DNA of 5,398 bases from an uncultured Oscillospiraceae bacterium (GTDB taxonomy: Bacteria; Bacillota; Clostridia; Oscillospirales; Oscillospiraceae). Made by a program: the position numbers and the translations under genes. Each line of letters begins with the position of its first letter. The first letter of the stretch is position 1. Shown piece after piece: positions 5,220 through 5,398 of the stretch. The notes beneath the pieces were generated by a model. That model was not told the origin of the DNA. It made no database searches and saw only the letters and a program-made list of their open reading frames with translations. The stretch spans positions 1-5,398 of the forward strand of contig CAKUCT010000130.1 in NCBI GenBank assembly GCA_934643765.1, written 5' to 3'.

Positions 5220-5398
5220 TTATTTCGTACAAAGCCAGTAGATAACGCCGTAGACGACGCTGGCGGTTGTTCCGTAGACGATGACGGGCCCGGCAATGGT
5301 GAACATTTTTGCGGCCATACCCGTGACAAAGCCCTCGGCCTTGAACTCAATCGCGGGCGAGACGACCGCGTTTGCAAAGCCCGTGATCGGCACAATCG
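5220..5398 (-). CDS. spoVAC: Stage V sporulation protein AC (SpoVAC), C-terminal part, cut by window edge
   Basis: SpoVAC is an inner-membrane subunit of the SpoVA channel that moves dipicolinic acid into the forespore and out again at germination. Only the last 58 residues are in the window, ending in a TAA (5222-5220). They begin IVPITGFANAVVSPAIEFKA, then EGFVTGMAAKMFTIAGPVIV, then a final hydrophobic stretch YGTTASVVYGVIYWL (41-55). PITGFAN, SPAIEFK-EG and the end of the last membrane helix fit the SpoVAC/SpoVAEB family. The AC form is preferred because the related AEB protein has a different tail (a glycine-rich helix after its PLTGFGN). The rest of the spoVA operon should lie to the right, beyond the window. 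It shares a terminator with the converging unknown gene. The fragment marks the organism as a spore former. Confidence 0.85.
   Translation of the reverse strand, partial: IVPITGFANAVVSPAIEFKAEGFVTGMAAKMFTIAGPVIVYGTTASVVYGVIYWLCTK

Overview
The window comes from a GC-rich, endospore-forming member of the Firmicutes, most likely a gut Clostridia of the Oscillospirales type. The evidence is the C-terminus of a SpoVAC-type spore DPA-channel protein, a Gram-positive-type D-alanine--D-alanine ligase, a DUF1934 (YwiB-like) protein, strong AGGAGG-type ribosome binding sites and G+C-rich codon use. Genus cannot be fixed from the sequence. Coding density is high: six complete genes, two genes cut by the window edges, and only short intergenic gaps. 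Each of those gaps holds a recognisable promoter or terminator.

Region 1 (1-1668, + strand): two tandem paralogous nucleoside hydrolases, the first cut at its 5' end by the window. They overlap by 4 nt (ATGA) and end at a strong hairpin terminator. Region 2 (1666-3062, - strand, convergent with region 1): a two-gene operon of a nucleoside phosphorylase followed by a flavodoxin-fold NAD(P)H:FMN oxidoreductase, again with a 4-nt ATGA overlap. Its sigma-A-type promoter starts in the T-rich tail of the upstream operon's terminator. Regions 1 and 2 place hydrolytic and phosphorolytic nucleoside cleavage side by side, which suggests a nucleoside-salvage neighbourhood.

Region 3 (3065-4675, - strand): D-Ala-D-Ala ligase (ddl) followed after one nucleotide by a DUF1934 gene, then a 15-bp perfect-stem terminator. 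I re-call the ddl start as a TTG at 4597. The upstream ATG lies inside the likely -10 box and is probably not transcribed, whereas the TTG has an ideal ribosome binding site.

Region 4 (4676-5222): a compact divergent promoter region carries two 9-bp direct repeats between back-to-back promoters. It drives ddl leftwards and a very acidic 138-aa protein of unknown function rightwards. A bidirectional terminator separates that gene from the converging spoVAC fragment at the right edge.

I see no mobile element, CRISPR array, tRNA, rRNA or recognisable riboswitch, and no clear sign of a wholly new system. The best second-look items are the divergent ddl/unknown-gene control region, the unknown acidic protein, and the uncertain specificity of the nucleoside phosphorylase with its flavoprotein partner.
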